The position numbers were made by a program, and so were the translations under genes. The notes beneath the pieces were generated by a model, which did no database searches, was not told the DNA's origin, and saw only the letters and a program-made list of their open reading frames with translations. Below, piece by piece: positions 12,439-23,300 of a stretch of 64,000 nucleotides of DNA (positions within the stretch are counted from its first letter, which is position 1; each line of letters starts with the position of its first letter). Where the stretch lies: positions 212,266 through 276,265 of the forward strand of contig CM054144.1 of assembly GCA_028751875.1 (NCBI GenBank), read 5' to 3'. The stretch comes from Rapana venosa. Lineage: Eukaryota > Mollusca > Gastropoda > Neogastropoda > Muricidae.

Positions 12439-13706
12439 GAGGCCAGGTCCAGGGAAGCCAGGTCCTTCCTGTCCTGCTGCCTCTAACTGGGATCTCTTGA
12501 AGTCAGCTTGTGACCATGTCCTTTCTGCTCTTGAAAAAAAAGTTTTCATGTATAAATAGCCATAACAATATGTACATAGAATTATAAAATGTGTGTGTAT
12601 GATGTGTGTTGTCGTTGTTTTCCTCAATTTAACGTCTGGTCGTCAGTCTAAGTGATATTAGACAAGGGAAGTAGAAAGTGTAAAGGAGTTTAAAGAAGGG
12701 AGAGGAAGGAGTGGAAGGAGAAAAGATTAAGAAATAGCATCAGTGTTGGTATTTTTGTGAGAAAAAGAAAAGAAAAACATAAAGTAAAAAAACAAAACAA
12801 AAACAACACACCTACAAAATGTAATAATGATAACACTCTTAAACAGTAGCAAAACGTGAACTCAACTACGTGGAAACATGAAATAACAATAATGTAACTA
12901 CAATAAATATTCAAGTGGACTATGCAATAAACATCAAGCAATGGCAAAGGCTAACTTTGAATTTTCAAATATAATTTCTAGAGACTGTTCAGAAAATGTA
13001 GGTAAAATAGGTTTTACAATAGGGCACCTCAAATATGATATGTGTATTGAAAATATGATCTCCACATAGACATCTGACATGTTTACAAACTTTTGTAAGG
13101 AATGAATTTAACTGCATTCTAAAATATAGTGAATTAACCCTTCTCACCGTTGTAAAACGCGAATCTATTTGAGAAGGAGCCATATAACAAGGAATATGGG
13201 CAGTGGTCAGGCAACTGTTTAAATATCGTTCCTTGAATTGACCACATTCTTTAAACTTACCCCATGAAGTTTGTTCTAATATACGTATCCTTCCTGTATA
13301 GATAAAGGAACATCCAGTTCTACCGATTCCATATCATGTCTTGCATGTTTTGCAGCTCTGCCCGCCCACTGATTTGAAAACATTCCAACGTAAGAAAGGC
13401 ACCCCACAAAAAGAAACAGGAATACGTCTTAAACTTAGGAGAAACTTTCTCTTAGGAACCATAACAAAATGTACATAGTATTATAAAATGTGTGTGTATG
13501 ACGTGTGTGCGCGTGTATGCATGTGTGAAAGAGTACGCATAAGTCAGACTGTGTGTCAACATGGCAAAAGTAAACGTTATCAAGAGTATGTCACAGAATG
13601 AGACTCAGCAAAAATAAAGTCGGAAACCAAACACTTGTTCATGATTTCGACTGTATGTTTGTCTCTCTGCTCCTATCAAAACCCAATCTCTTATTCAATA
13701 TTTCAT
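12439..13706. other. Stretch without a recognised gene
   Basis: AT-rich, mostly unique-looking sequence. A phrase ending ACATA, ATTATAAAATGTGTGTGTATG occurs at about 12572-12601 and again at about 13471-13500, so the interval holds a diverged direct duplication. No protein or RNA motif seen. Confidence 0.5.
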
Positions 13707-13710
13707 CGAC

Positions 13711-13742
<32 letters not shown>

Positions 13743-13812
13743 CTTCTGTCTGTCTCTCTACCTCTGTCCATTTCTGTCTGTCTGTCTGTCTGTCTCTCTA
13801 CCTCTGTCCATT

Positions 13813-13843
<31 letters not shown>

Positions 13844-13912
13844 ACCTCTGTCCATTTCTGTCTGTCTGTCTGTCTGTCTGTCCATCTGTCTGTCTCTCTA
13901 CCTCTGTCCATT

Positions 13913-13946
<34 letters not shown>

Positions 13947-15142
13947 ATCTGTCTGTTCTCTACCTCTGTCATTTCTGTCTCACTTTGTGTGTGTTGTTTG
14001 TTGTCTTGTTTCTTTTCTCTCTTCCTTTTGTTTCTTTCTTCTTGTCTGTGTTTCTCTCTTATCTCCTTTTGTTTCTTTCTCTGTCTGTGTTTCTCTCTTC
14101 ATCTCCTTTTGTTTCTTTCTCTGTGTCTGTGTTTCTCTCTTCGCTTCTTTTGTTTCTTTTCTTTCTGTGTTTCTCCTCTGTCCATCTCTTTTTGGTTTTT
14201 TCTGTGTCTGTGTTTCTCTCTTCTCCTTTTGTTCTTTCTCTTGTCTGTGTTTCTCTCTTGCGTCTCTTTTGTTTCTTTCTTTGTCTGTGTTTCTTCTCTT
14301 CATTCTTTTGTTTCTTTCTCTTGTCTGTGTTTTCTCTCTTCGTCTCTTTTGTTTTGTTTCTCTTGTCTGTGTTTTCTCTTTGACATGCTCTGTGTTTTCC
14401 TGCGCTCTCTGTTCTGTCTGTCTGTCTGTCTGCCTGTTCTGTTTTCTGTCTGTCTGTTTTCTTTCTGTCTGTTTTCTGTCTTCTGTTTTCTTTCTGCCTG
14501 TTTTCTGTCTGTCTGTTTTTCTGTCTGTTTTCTGTCTGTTTTTTGTCTGTCTGTTTTCCGTCTGCCTGTTTTCTGTCTGCCTGTTTTCTGTCTGTTTCCT
14601 GTCTGTCTATCTATCTGTTTTCTGTCTGTTTTCTGTCTTCCTGTTTTCTGTCTGCCTGTTTTCTGTCTGTCTGCTGTTTTCTGTCTGTCTGTCTGTTTTC
14701 TGTCTGTGTGACTGTTAATGTTTTCTGCCTGTCTGTCTGTCTGTCTGTTTTCTGTCTGCCTACCTGTTTGTTGTATGTCTGTTTTCTGTCTGTCTGTTTT
14801 CTGTCTGTCTGTTTTCTGTCTGTTTTCTGTTTGTCTGTCTGCCTGCTTGTTTGTTGTCTATTTTCTGTCTGTCTGTCTGTTTGTTTTCTGTCTGTCTGCC
14901 TGCCTTGTTTGTTGTCTGTCTGTCTGCCTGTTTGTTGTCTGTCTGCCTGCCTGTTTGTTGTCTGTCTGCCTGCCTGTTTGTTGTCTGTCTGTCTGCCTGT
15001 TTGTTGTCTGTCTGTCTGCCTGTTTGCTGTCTGTCTGTCTATCTGTCTGTCTGCCTGTTTGTTGTCTGTCTGTCTGTCTGCCTGTTTGTTGTCTGTCTGT
15101 CGGTTTTCTTTCTGTCTGTTTTCTGTTTGTCTGTCTCAGCCT
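13707..15142. repeat. (CTGT)n-derived low-complexity block, 1.4 kb
   Basis: Tetranucleotide CTGT arrays with higher-order structure. At 13707-13985 a module CTCTACCTCTGTCCATTTCT alternates with CTGT runs. At 13990-14400 a module of TTTCTTTCTCTGTCTGTGTT type alternates with CTCTCTTC. From 14410 on, CTGTTTTCTGTCTGC and CTGCCTGTTTGTTGT modules dominate. Frames rich in Cys, Leu, Ser and Val are open for hundreds of codons only because of composition. Confidence 0.95.
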
Positions 15143-15233
15143 TCTCCCTCCTCCTTCCCACCCCACCTCTTCCTTTTCACCCCTCTCCCCTCTCTTTCTA
15201 AATGTTTTCCCTCCCCCCTCCATTCGTTAACAC

Positions 15234-15235
<2 letters not shown>

Positions 15236-15272
<37 letters not shown>

Positions 15273-15294
15273 GTGTGTGTGTGTGCTGTGTGTG

Positions 15295-15325
<31 letters not shown>

Positions 15326-15429
15326 TGTGTGTGTGTGTGTGTGGTGTGTGTGGTGTGGCGTGTGTGTGTGTGCGTGTGTGTGCGTGTGTGGTGTGTGTGT
15401 GTGCGTGTGTGTGTGTGCGTGTGTGTGGT
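15236..15429. repeat. (GT)n microsatellite with CG and TTG interruptions
   Basis: GT repeat of about 190 bp interrupted by GCGTG, GTTGTG and GGTGTG variants. Confidence 0.95.
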
Positions 15430-16063
15430 GCCTGAAGGCAGTGGGTCTCCCAGCTGCTGCTGTGACCCTGTCAGACTCACTACAGTCATTAGACGACAAC
15501 ATCGGAACTGCCGGTATGTCGCAAAAATCGAAGAAGCGAGTTTTAAAAGCAACAAAAAAAACCCAAAAGAAAAGAAGAGGGGGAAATGAAGGCTAGGCAG
15601 CGTGTCTAGCCAGTAGCAGCAGCTTCCAGTGTCCCGGGCACTGCAGGCTGCTGATGCCACAGCAAGCACTGGCCTGCATGCAGTGATAGACTTTGCACTT
15701 GAGGCCTTTCATCGCGTTCAGAGTTTCATTCTTATTACAAGGAGGAGACACAAATAAGCGAAACGGTAAAACATAAAGGCAGACTTTGCTTCAAAGAATT
15801 CGAATTGAGGGTGGGGGCGTGGAGTAGGGGGGAGTAGTATTGAGGGGGTCAAAGTAGTACCCGTGTTCTTTTCCGATTCTGTCTTTGAAAAGTTATTTTG
15901 CTGTGTCTCTTGTAATAAGCCAACCAGTTTAGACTTTGATCATATTTTATTGTTGCTATTTTTTTCTGTTTTAACTTCATTGTCTCTCTGTTTTTCATTG
16001 CGTATCCCTGTCTATCTGTCCGTCTGTGCATCGTTCTACAGTCTAGTCTATATCTCTGTTTTT
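15430..16063. other. Stretch without a recognised gene
   Basis: Mixed sequence, with a G-rich segment at about 15810-15850. No coding motif recognised. Confidence 0.5.
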
Positions 16064-16067
16064 GTCA

Positions 16068-16098
<31 letters not shown>

Positions 16099-16238
16099 AG
16101 TCAGTCTGTCTGTCTGTCAGTCTGTCTGTCTGTCAGTCAGTCAGTCTGTCTGTCTGTCAGTCAGTCTGTCTGTCAGTCAGTCTGTCTGTCTATCTGTCTG
16201 TTTGTCTATCTGTTAATCAGTCAGTCAGTCAGTCTGCC

Positions 16239-16332
<94 letters not shown>

Positions 16333-16333
16333 G
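16064..16333. repeat. (CTGT)n/(CAGT)n microsatellite
   Basis: CTGT runs with interspersed CAGT units up to about 16240, then a nearly pure CTGT run to 16333. Confidence 0.95.
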
Positions 16334-16572
16334 GTCTTTTTGGTTTTCTCTGGGTCTTGTTGGTTTTGTTCTGACCCTGCAGTCAACGATCTTCATCTAG
16401 GTTGGGTTTTTTTTGTTCTTGGCTAAAACTCCTAGGTTGTATTGTTTTATTTATGCTATTATTTACTTATTTATTTATGCTATTTATTCTTTTATATCAA
16501 GGACAATGGAATAATCACTATATGCTTTTTAATCCAGTTCCCGTGTGTATGCGTTTCTGTAAATGTTGTCAT

Positions 16573-16815
16573 CTGTTCCCACCGGCACACAATGGCCTAC
16601 CCTTTTGAAAAGGGAACAAGAGTTAAGGTGTGCGCAAGATGTTCTGCGTGCGTTTGCACACGAGGCCTCGGTTTATAGCCTCATCCAAAGGACTTTTGGG
16701 GGGAGTGGAGTCTGCAATGGTGTTAACTCCAGGGGAAAAAATCCCCTTGAACGGGAATCGAACCCGGGTCGTCAGATTACGAGGGCAATGTTGTGACCAC
16801 TAGGCTACCCCCCGC
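16573..16815 (-). mobile_element. Second tRNA-derived SINE type, minus strand
   Basis: Read on the minus strand, a tRNA-like head with A box TAGCCTAGTGGTCACAAC and B box GGTTCGATTCC lies at the right end (about 16750-16812). The left end carries the body seen here as CGGCACACAATGGCCTACCC, GCGCAAGATGTTCTGCGTGC and CTCATCCAAAGGAC. The same body recurs at 38166-38410, 38475-38660 and 51515-51628. The CCA end and clover-leaf of a functional tRNA gene were not identified. Confidence 0.75.
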
Positions 16816-17015
16816 TCCCTAGGTCCCAGTTGTGGGATGTTTGTTGCCTGATCCCCGCTTGGTCACCCGCACTACGGGGGCTCAAGCCGCGCTCCCAAGC
16901 TGGAGGTCAATGCTACATTGAGCCTGTCCACGTTGACCAACTCTTCACAGCCTGCCCGCTTCTTCAACTAAAAAAACAGCCTCTGAAGTATGAGTGTGGC
17001 TGCCTATGTGATGAA

Positions 17016-17420
17016 GGAGATCGGTGGTCTGGAGGCAAGGCAGCTGCCGAGAAAGCTCAAAGTTCGGGTTTGAAGTGTGCGGTGGGTTGATTCCCGTTTG
17101 GGCTCGAAACTTTTCTCCCATCCACTAGACCATGATTGATGGTCTGGGTGCTAGTCTTTTGGATGAAACGGTAAACCGAGGTCCCGTGTGTTACACATAA
17201 ATATTTACCGCATGTAAAAGAACCAACGGCAATAAAGGGAGTTGTCCCTGGGGAAAAAAAATTGAAAAAAGGTCACTTGACAGGAAAACAAATACAGTTG
17301 CAAAAAGGGAAATAAATAGATGGTGCTGCTCTTGTGGCAACGCGCTCTCTCTGGGAAGAGCAGCCCGAATTTCACGGGAAGAAATCAGCCATGATTAAAA
17401 GTGACTTAGAGTGGTATACA
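17016..17420 (+). mobile_element. tRNA-derived SINE with conserved central domain, copy 2
   Basis: Same order as the copy at 3615: tRNA-like head, then GTGCTAGTCTTTTGGATGAAACG, TAAACCGAGGTCCCGTGTG, GTTGTCCCTGG and GGTGCTGCTCTTGTGGC. It extends further than copy 1, through GAAGAGCAGCCCGAATTTC to about 17420. The B box is weakened (GGTTGATTCCCG). Several A and G runs look expanded. Confidence 0.8.
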
Positions 17421-17477
17421 AGTACTTGAAAACAGCATACATCTCATCCCAAGGCAACTTCCAATTTTAAAAAAAGG

Positions 17478-17780
17478 TGACTGAAAGAAGGGTGACACAA
17501 AAAGGTGACTTAAGGAAGGGTGACTGAAAGAGGGGTGACTGAAAGAAGGGTGACTGAAAGAAGGGTGACTGAAAGTAGGGTGAAAATTGTAGGGTGATGA
17601 AAGAAGGGTGACTGAAAGAAGGGAAACACAAAAAAGGGAACAAAAGAAGGTCCCGGGGAAAAAGGGTGACTGAAAGTAGGGTGACTAAATTTTGTAGGGT
17701 GCTGAAAGAAGGGTGATGAAAAGTGGGGTGACGAATTGGGGTACGAAAAAAGGGGTTAAAAGAAAGGGTACTAAAAGGGG
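17478..17780. repeat. 15-bp minisatellite (GAAAGAAGGGTGACT)
   Basis: About 18 recognisable copies of GAAAGAAGGGTGACT, increasingly disrupted by indels after 17580. The open minus-strand frame is a repeat reading. Confidence 0.85.
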
Positions 17781-18080
17781 GTGCTTTTCGAGCCCGGGGA
17801 CCGACATTAACACCCTGGTTCATCTGGTGGTTCGAGTTTAAAACCACAGCCTTCGGGAAAAAAAACCCCCTCCTCCTTAATTTCCGTAATTTTGGGAGGG
17901 AGAAAACCCCCTGGATGTTTCAGAACTCTCCCCCTCCCCCCCCCCTCCCCCCCATTTTATTTTCCCCCTCCTTCCTCTTGGGGGGAAGGGGGACCCCTCA
18001 AATCCACCCCCCCTGATGCCCCCTGGGCGACGCTCCGAGCCCCGCCCGGGTCACGCTCCCCTGCCACGCCTGCGGTCTAG
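17781..18080. other. C- and G-homopolymer-rich unresolved stretch
   Basis: Long C and G runs with no recognisable feature. Consensus quality is doubtful here. Confidence 0.4.
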
Positions 18081-18295
18081 CTCCTGGGAAAACCCCTGGC
18101 ACCTCCTGATCCCCCCTGCTGGTCCCTCTGCCTGCCACCCTGCTGGTCTGACGCCCTGCCGCCACGCCTGCGGTCTGACGTCCTGATGCCCACTGCTAGC
18201 TGACGCTCCTGATGCCACACCTTGGGGCTGACGCCCTTGCCACACCTCTGGTCTGACGCTCCTGAGCAACCCCCTGCCCGCACAAGGGGAGCAAG
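18081..18295. repeat. Degenerate GC-rich tandem repeat
   Basis: Five or six imperfect copies of a unit of about 35-40 bp built on GCCACGCCTGCGGTCTGACG plus TCCTGATGCC or close variants. Confidence 0.6.
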
Positions 18296-18384
18296 GTCCT
18301 GTCGGCCCTTCCTGTTTTTGGTTTTGTTTCTTTTTTGCCATTATGCACATTTTTTTTTGGGGTTTGTTTTGCCTTTTCGGTTTC

Positions 18385-18640
18385 TTCTTTTCTTCTTCTT
18401 TTCTTCTTCTTTTCTTTTTTTTTTCTTTTTCTTCTTCTTCTTCTTCTTTTTCCTTTAACTTCTTCCACTTTCCTCTTTTTTCCTCTTCCTCTTCTTCCTC
18501 CCTCCCTTTTTTTTTCCCCTTCCCCTTTTTCCTTCCCTTCTTTCCTCTTCCTTCCCCCTTCCCTTTTTCCTCCCCTTCCTCTTCCCCTCTTTCACTTCCT
18601 CTTCCTCTTTTCTTTTTTCTTTCCCCCCTTCTGCTGCGCG
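18385..18640. repeat. Polypyrimidine tract (TTC/CCT-rich)
   Basis: Continuous T/C sequence with TTCTTC and CCTCTT motifs. The Phe/Leu/Ser frames and the Lys/Glu/Arg frames opposite are compositional. Confidence 0.9.
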
Positions 18641-18719
18641 GGGTGTAAGGGGCCGTTAAAAAGTCTGGGAATAGGGGGGGGCTCTGCATTTCGTGTATTA
18701 AATGAAGTCCCCGGGGCCC

Positions 18720-18915
18720 CGCAGCGACACCTTTTGTCAGTGCAGTTTAGTGTCGTGTCGGCGTGCTGCTTTGTTCACGAACCTTTTCGTCAAAGAGTGT
18801 CGTGTTTGGGGCGGGTGTGTCTGCTGCTTTGTTCACCGACACCTTCTCGTCAGGTATGTAGGGGGTTTTCGTTCGGTCGTGCATGTGGTTTGGGGTCGTG
18901 TGTGCTGCTTTGTTT
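18720..18915. repeat. Three degenerate tandem copies with TGCTGCTTTGTTCAC
   Basis: Three successive modules of about 60-75 bp each contain a CACCTTYTCGTCA-like start, a GTGTCGTG or GGTCGTG middle and a GTGCTGCTTTGTT end. The unit length drifts. Confidence 0.6.
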
Positions 18916-19619
18916 TCCGCGGCAAAGCCCGGCTTCTTCCACCTTTCAAAACCGGATTTCGAATAACGACAATCTGCAGGTTTCGACTGCTCTCCCCTTT
19001 ACAAACTCAGAAATTCCTCTTTTCTTTCTCCTCTCCTCTCTCCTCTCTCTCTCCCCTTCTCTTCTCTCCCCTTCTCCTTCTCCCTTCTCTCTCTTTCCCC
19101 CTCTCCTCTCCTTTTGTTGACTGTTTTTGTGCTGCTCTTTGTTTTTTAACAGATTTTCATGGAAGCCTTCTTCTGTCTTTGAATGAATGTTAAAAATTTT
19201 GGGGTGCGTTTTACAGAACTTGATCTGCTGGGTGAAGGGGTTCTAGAGATCAAAAAGGGGGATAGAAAAGCCTTCGTCCCACTTTGGGTTTTTTGTTGTT
19301 TTTAAACTGAGACAGGGTTTTACAAAAACAAAGAGTTTTTCTGCCATGTTAAAAAGGGCTTTCACCGACATAGGTTTTTCCCTTTCCACACATCAATACC
19401 ACCGAAAATTTGGTTCCTTGCCCCCAAAATCAATACCCCCTAAATATGTCAAAAAAAAGGATTTCTGCAATTCATCGTGGGATATTAAATTTATGTTTCA
19501 GGTGTATGGGGGGAAAAATGACTCTTAGACTAGCTTGGTTTTAGTTTTGTGTGATTCAGTGGGGGAAAAAAGCTCCTTTTCCAGGTGCAGAAATCATAAT
19601 AAACCCTTTTTGCACAATA
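18916..19619. other. Stretch without a recognised gene
   Basis: Includes a CT-rich tract at 19018-19115 and noisy A/G homopolymer-rich sequence. Nothing coding recognised. Confidence 0.4.
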
Positions 19620-20222
19620 AAAAAAGTAAAACTGCCTTCTCTTTGACAATATAGCCTTTTGCTTTAAGAACCAAAATATGATAAAGAACAAGTTACAAAT
19701 AAAAGCTGATAAAAAATGAAGCCAAAGCTTTTGGGTTAAAAACAAATTCTTCCATTACAACGCTTCAATAAATTCGGCAATGCATCAATCCCCGTCCCTT
19801 TGTAAAGTATTAGGGGGCATTATTTACAACACACTCCCTTTTCAAAAAAACCCCCCAGCCTGCCGTCGCTTCTATCAAATTTCGGGGGATTGTCAATTCG
19901 AAAATACCCGTCCACAAAAGCAACATGAAAAACGTGGGATCTTCTTTTCAGCTGGACTATTTTCAAATTTTCCCTTTTTGGTGGGGGCTGCCACTATCTA
20001 TCCCTCCCCCCAACGTTTCAAAAACCTGCTGCCACTAGTCCTCAGAAAAAAAAAAAATTGAGCACATTACCCCTTTTTTGCGTTTTCTCCAGGTGCCTGT
20101 GCCACAAAGAAAAAACTATAAGATCAGTACTCTCTTTTTAAAAAATTTCCCCTCCACAAAACACACCCCCCTACTCTGTAAAATTTCTCCACCTGTACAC
20201 CCTTTCTTTCCCTTCGCTCTGT
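19620..20222 (+). mobile_element. LINE family A fragment, plus strand, strongly degraded
   Basis: Aligns by eye in order with the better copies at 46.9-47.6 kb and 58.4-59.0 kb. Shared landmarks are GAACAAGTTACAA, TTCCATTACAAC, CGGCAATGCATCA, ACAACACACTC, GAGCACATTA, GTGCCTGTGCCACA and CCACCTGTACACC. It covers the reverse-transcriptase thumb and C-terminal region. Nearly every homopolymer differs in length from the other copies, so no frame survives. It stops abruptly where an opposite-strand family A 3' end begins. Confidence 0.75.
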
Positions 20223-20234
20223 CAGTTTTTTTGG

Positions 20235-23200
20235 GCTTATAATAATAAAAATAATAATAATTATGGAATTTTATAGCCTGAATTTGTAAAAAAACAAACA
20301 AACGAAGCGCTTGCACCCCATCATTTACAGCATGAAAATCCCTTAAACAAATGACAACAGATTTCAAACCAAAGCCGCGCATACCACGCACCGCACGCAC
20401 ACCCCCAACACACACACAACACACACACACACACACACAACACAAAAAAAAAAACCCACACACAAACACACACCACACCACACACAAAACCCAACACACA
20501 CAGGAAACAACACTTAGAAGGTAAAGATGCTTTTGAAAATTGGGACAGATATTGGGGGAAAATTTTCCAGATAGGAAAAATAAGTGTTTTTGGCTGGTTT
20601 GAAGGAAAATCAAGTGAATTTTTAGCGAATGAAAGGGGAAAGGTCAACCCCGGGAGTGGCCCAAAAAACAAAAAGGGAGCAGGGCCCCATTTTTTGTTTG
20701 TCTGGGGGTTCGGAAACCCAAAAAGTATCGGGGCTGAACAAGGGGGGGGAGGGAGTGACAGGAAGACTTTTAAAGGATAAGGGGTGCAGATTTGTGGAGA
20801 CATTTAAACAGGGGGTATTTTTTTTTATACTCCAGTCTTTTGGACAGGCAACCAGTGAAGAATCGCGAAGAGGAGTTGTGTTAGATTTTTTCTTTCTTGG
20901 ACCTAAAGCTGCAGAGTTTTGTATCGTTAAAGAGATTGATGATACTGGTGGGCCACCCAAAAGGAATTACAGTAGTCAAAACGGAAAAAGGAAAAAATGT
21001 GAAAATTTGGGGAAGTTGCTCAGTGGACAGATCTTGCGAATCGCGCTTATGCGCCGTAATTGAATTTAGAAGAGACGGGTTGGGTATGAATTTTTCATTA
21101 GAAGGTTTTTCCAAAACTACTCCTTTTAAATATTAAGGTTGGCAAAAGGAACGACGTTTGCCGTTTTTTTTTTGAATTTTTTTTGTGATAGAGGAAATTT
21201 AAGGGGTCCCTATGAGCAGGCTTGTTTACGGCATTAAACTTGGGGTAATTTTTTTATCTTGTTTTGGGAAAAGTTTTTAAGAGTAAGACAATTTGTCAGG
21301 AAAGGGAAGTTTTAAATAGGCGAAAGGAGCCCGTGTATCACGCAAGGGAAAAAGAAATAGGTGGTTTGTTTAAATTTTTGTGGAGGGGACATTTTTTAAG
21401 AGAAAGAGAACGGGGCCCCAAGGAATGACCCCTGGGGGACTCCACATTCCCTTTTGACAGGTTTAGATTGAATTTTGTTTACAATAACTTTCTGGAACCG
21501 GTCGGGGGTATGAAGTAAACCAGGTGAGGGCTGTCCCTTAAATCCCAAACGTTTTTTTGGGGCGGAAAAAAAGTTTTGGTTTGATCTATGGTTTCAAAGG
21601 CTCATTCAAGAAATGAGGGGGGAATTTTTCCTGCATAAAGCAAGTAGAATGTATCAAATAGGATAGTGTTTTCGGTGTGGGGTTGGGCAAGGCAGACTGA
21701 AAAGGGGGAAAAGAAAACATTGGAAAGAAGGTGACTGTTGATGTTTGGAACAAATTTTTCTAGTATTTGGCAAAGGGTAGTTTGAGACAGGCCTTAATTC
21801 TTCGTTTTTTGGGATTGGGTCGTGCTTTTTCAGTAAAGGTGTGACTATTGCTTTTTAAGAGCTGAGGAAATTTCTACTGAAGGATAATTTACTATTTTTA
21901 TGTAAATAGGCAAAAGTTGTAAAGGCATTGTGAGAAAAAGAGCAGGTGGGGGATCAAGGTCGCATATTTTATATCTTTCCCTTCAAATTGCATGATTTTT
22001 TTTTCACTTGGGGGAGGGAAAGGGAAAAAAAGGGGGAAAATGCCAGTGAACTGGGGGTAGGAGGGGGGGGCTGGAAATTTGATTTGATCAAGTCGGAGCG
22101 TATGTTTTGGCAGACTTTGCTAAAAAAAGGCAGAAAATATGGATGAATTTTCAACGGGTGGGGTTTTGGGCGAGGATTGTTTTTGCAGAATAAGGGAATT
22201 TGAGGTGAGGGAAAAAAGAGATTTTTGGATTACACAGAAAATTTTGGGGAAAGATAGTTCTTCTTTGCGAAGGAAAAAGAGTTTGACTTTTTTTATTTTT
22301 TTCGGAAAGTGTTTGTTGGGTCGTTTTTGACTTCCCCACTGCCGTTCATTTTTGCCGGGTTGGGCGTTCGCTATCAAGAGCTTGGGTATACCAGCGAAAA
22401 CGGGGTTGTCGGGAGGAGGGAGTTTAGTGGAGGTGCATGCTCTCAAGCAGTTGGCGGGAAAATGTGTTATGGAAAGAGAGGTCAGTGTGGTAAGGGTTTG
22501 TAAAAACGTTGGGAAGCGGGGGAAAGAAGGTATAAATTTTCTAAGGCCTTAAGATTCGAGGGTAACATATTTATTCTTTTAATTTTATGATGTTGGATGG
22601 AAAAAAGGGGAATGATAAATGCGTTCGTCGTTGACAGAAACAATTGACAAATTGAATAAGCAAAGTAATCACCAGTCTAAATATGACCAGACTGTGGTTT
22701 TTTTCTTTTACCATTTTTGAGAGGAAAAATGGTTTTGGACAGAGCAAGGAAAGCGTTTGACTTTGGAAAGAATGGTTGTCGAAAGGAATTGAAGTCACCA
22801 AAAATTATAATTAAAAAGTTTGTGGGAGAGGCTTTTAGTGGTCGAGGAGTGACTGGAATTTTGGGTGAAAAAAAAAAAAAGAATGTTAGGTTTTTTTCGG
22901 CTGTGAGGGGGACGGTAAGGCACAGAATTAAAAGATGCCAGGTGGGTTTTGAAATGATTTCGCAAACTTCAAAAGATCATGTGAAATTGAAGGTTTTTGG
23001 ACTAAAAGAAAGGATGGTTCCAAATATGCCTTTGAGTATGATGGGCAATCCACCTCCCGAAGAGTGGGGGGAAAGAAATGGTTTACCGGGGGAGGAGTAC
23101 TGTTTTTTTTTTGGCCCAGGAAAGGGGTTTTTAAAGCCAAGTTTGGTGAGGAGGTTAAGTCAATTTTTTTTCAGAATAAAAAATCAATTTTAGCCCTTTT

Positions 23201-23300
23201 TTTCCTTTTTGGACGACAGACGCACATTGAACAAACAAATTTTAAATCTAAGGAGGGGGAGGTTAAAAGATGAAAGTGGGGAGTTTGGACAAGCACAAGG
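20235..23300 (-). mobile_element. LINE family A, long minus-strand copy, degraded
   Basis: The 3' end lies on the left: an (ATA)n tail, ATGGAATTTTATAGCC, then CGAAGCGCTTGCACCC, matching the reverse of the 3' end at 59.4-59.57 kb. A CA-rich block at 20400-20510 sits at the GT position of the family's 3' UTR. Rightwards, segments match the copy at 61.4-64.0 kb in the same order: GTGGAGACATTT, GCAGACTGAAAAGGGGG, TCGTGCTTTTTCAGTAAAGG, ATGCCAGTGAACTGGGG, GTGGAGGTGCATGCTCTCAAG and GGACGGTAA near 22912. GGGGGACTCCAC near 21435 is the complement of the GVPQGS box. It therefore spans endonuclease, linker and reverse transcriptase. The right end is uncertain. Frames are destroyed by indels. Confidence 0.75.
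20400..20510. repeat. CA-rich block inside LINE A 3' UTR
   Basis: Interrupted CA repeat with A-run insertions, located between the 3' tail and the end of the coding part of the minus-strand LINE A copy. Confidence 0.7.

Noticed and set aside
13598..15589. Large Cys/Ser/Leu-rich proteins
   Set aside because: They are readings of CTGT and CTTT simple repeats, with no domain and with equally long frames in other phases.
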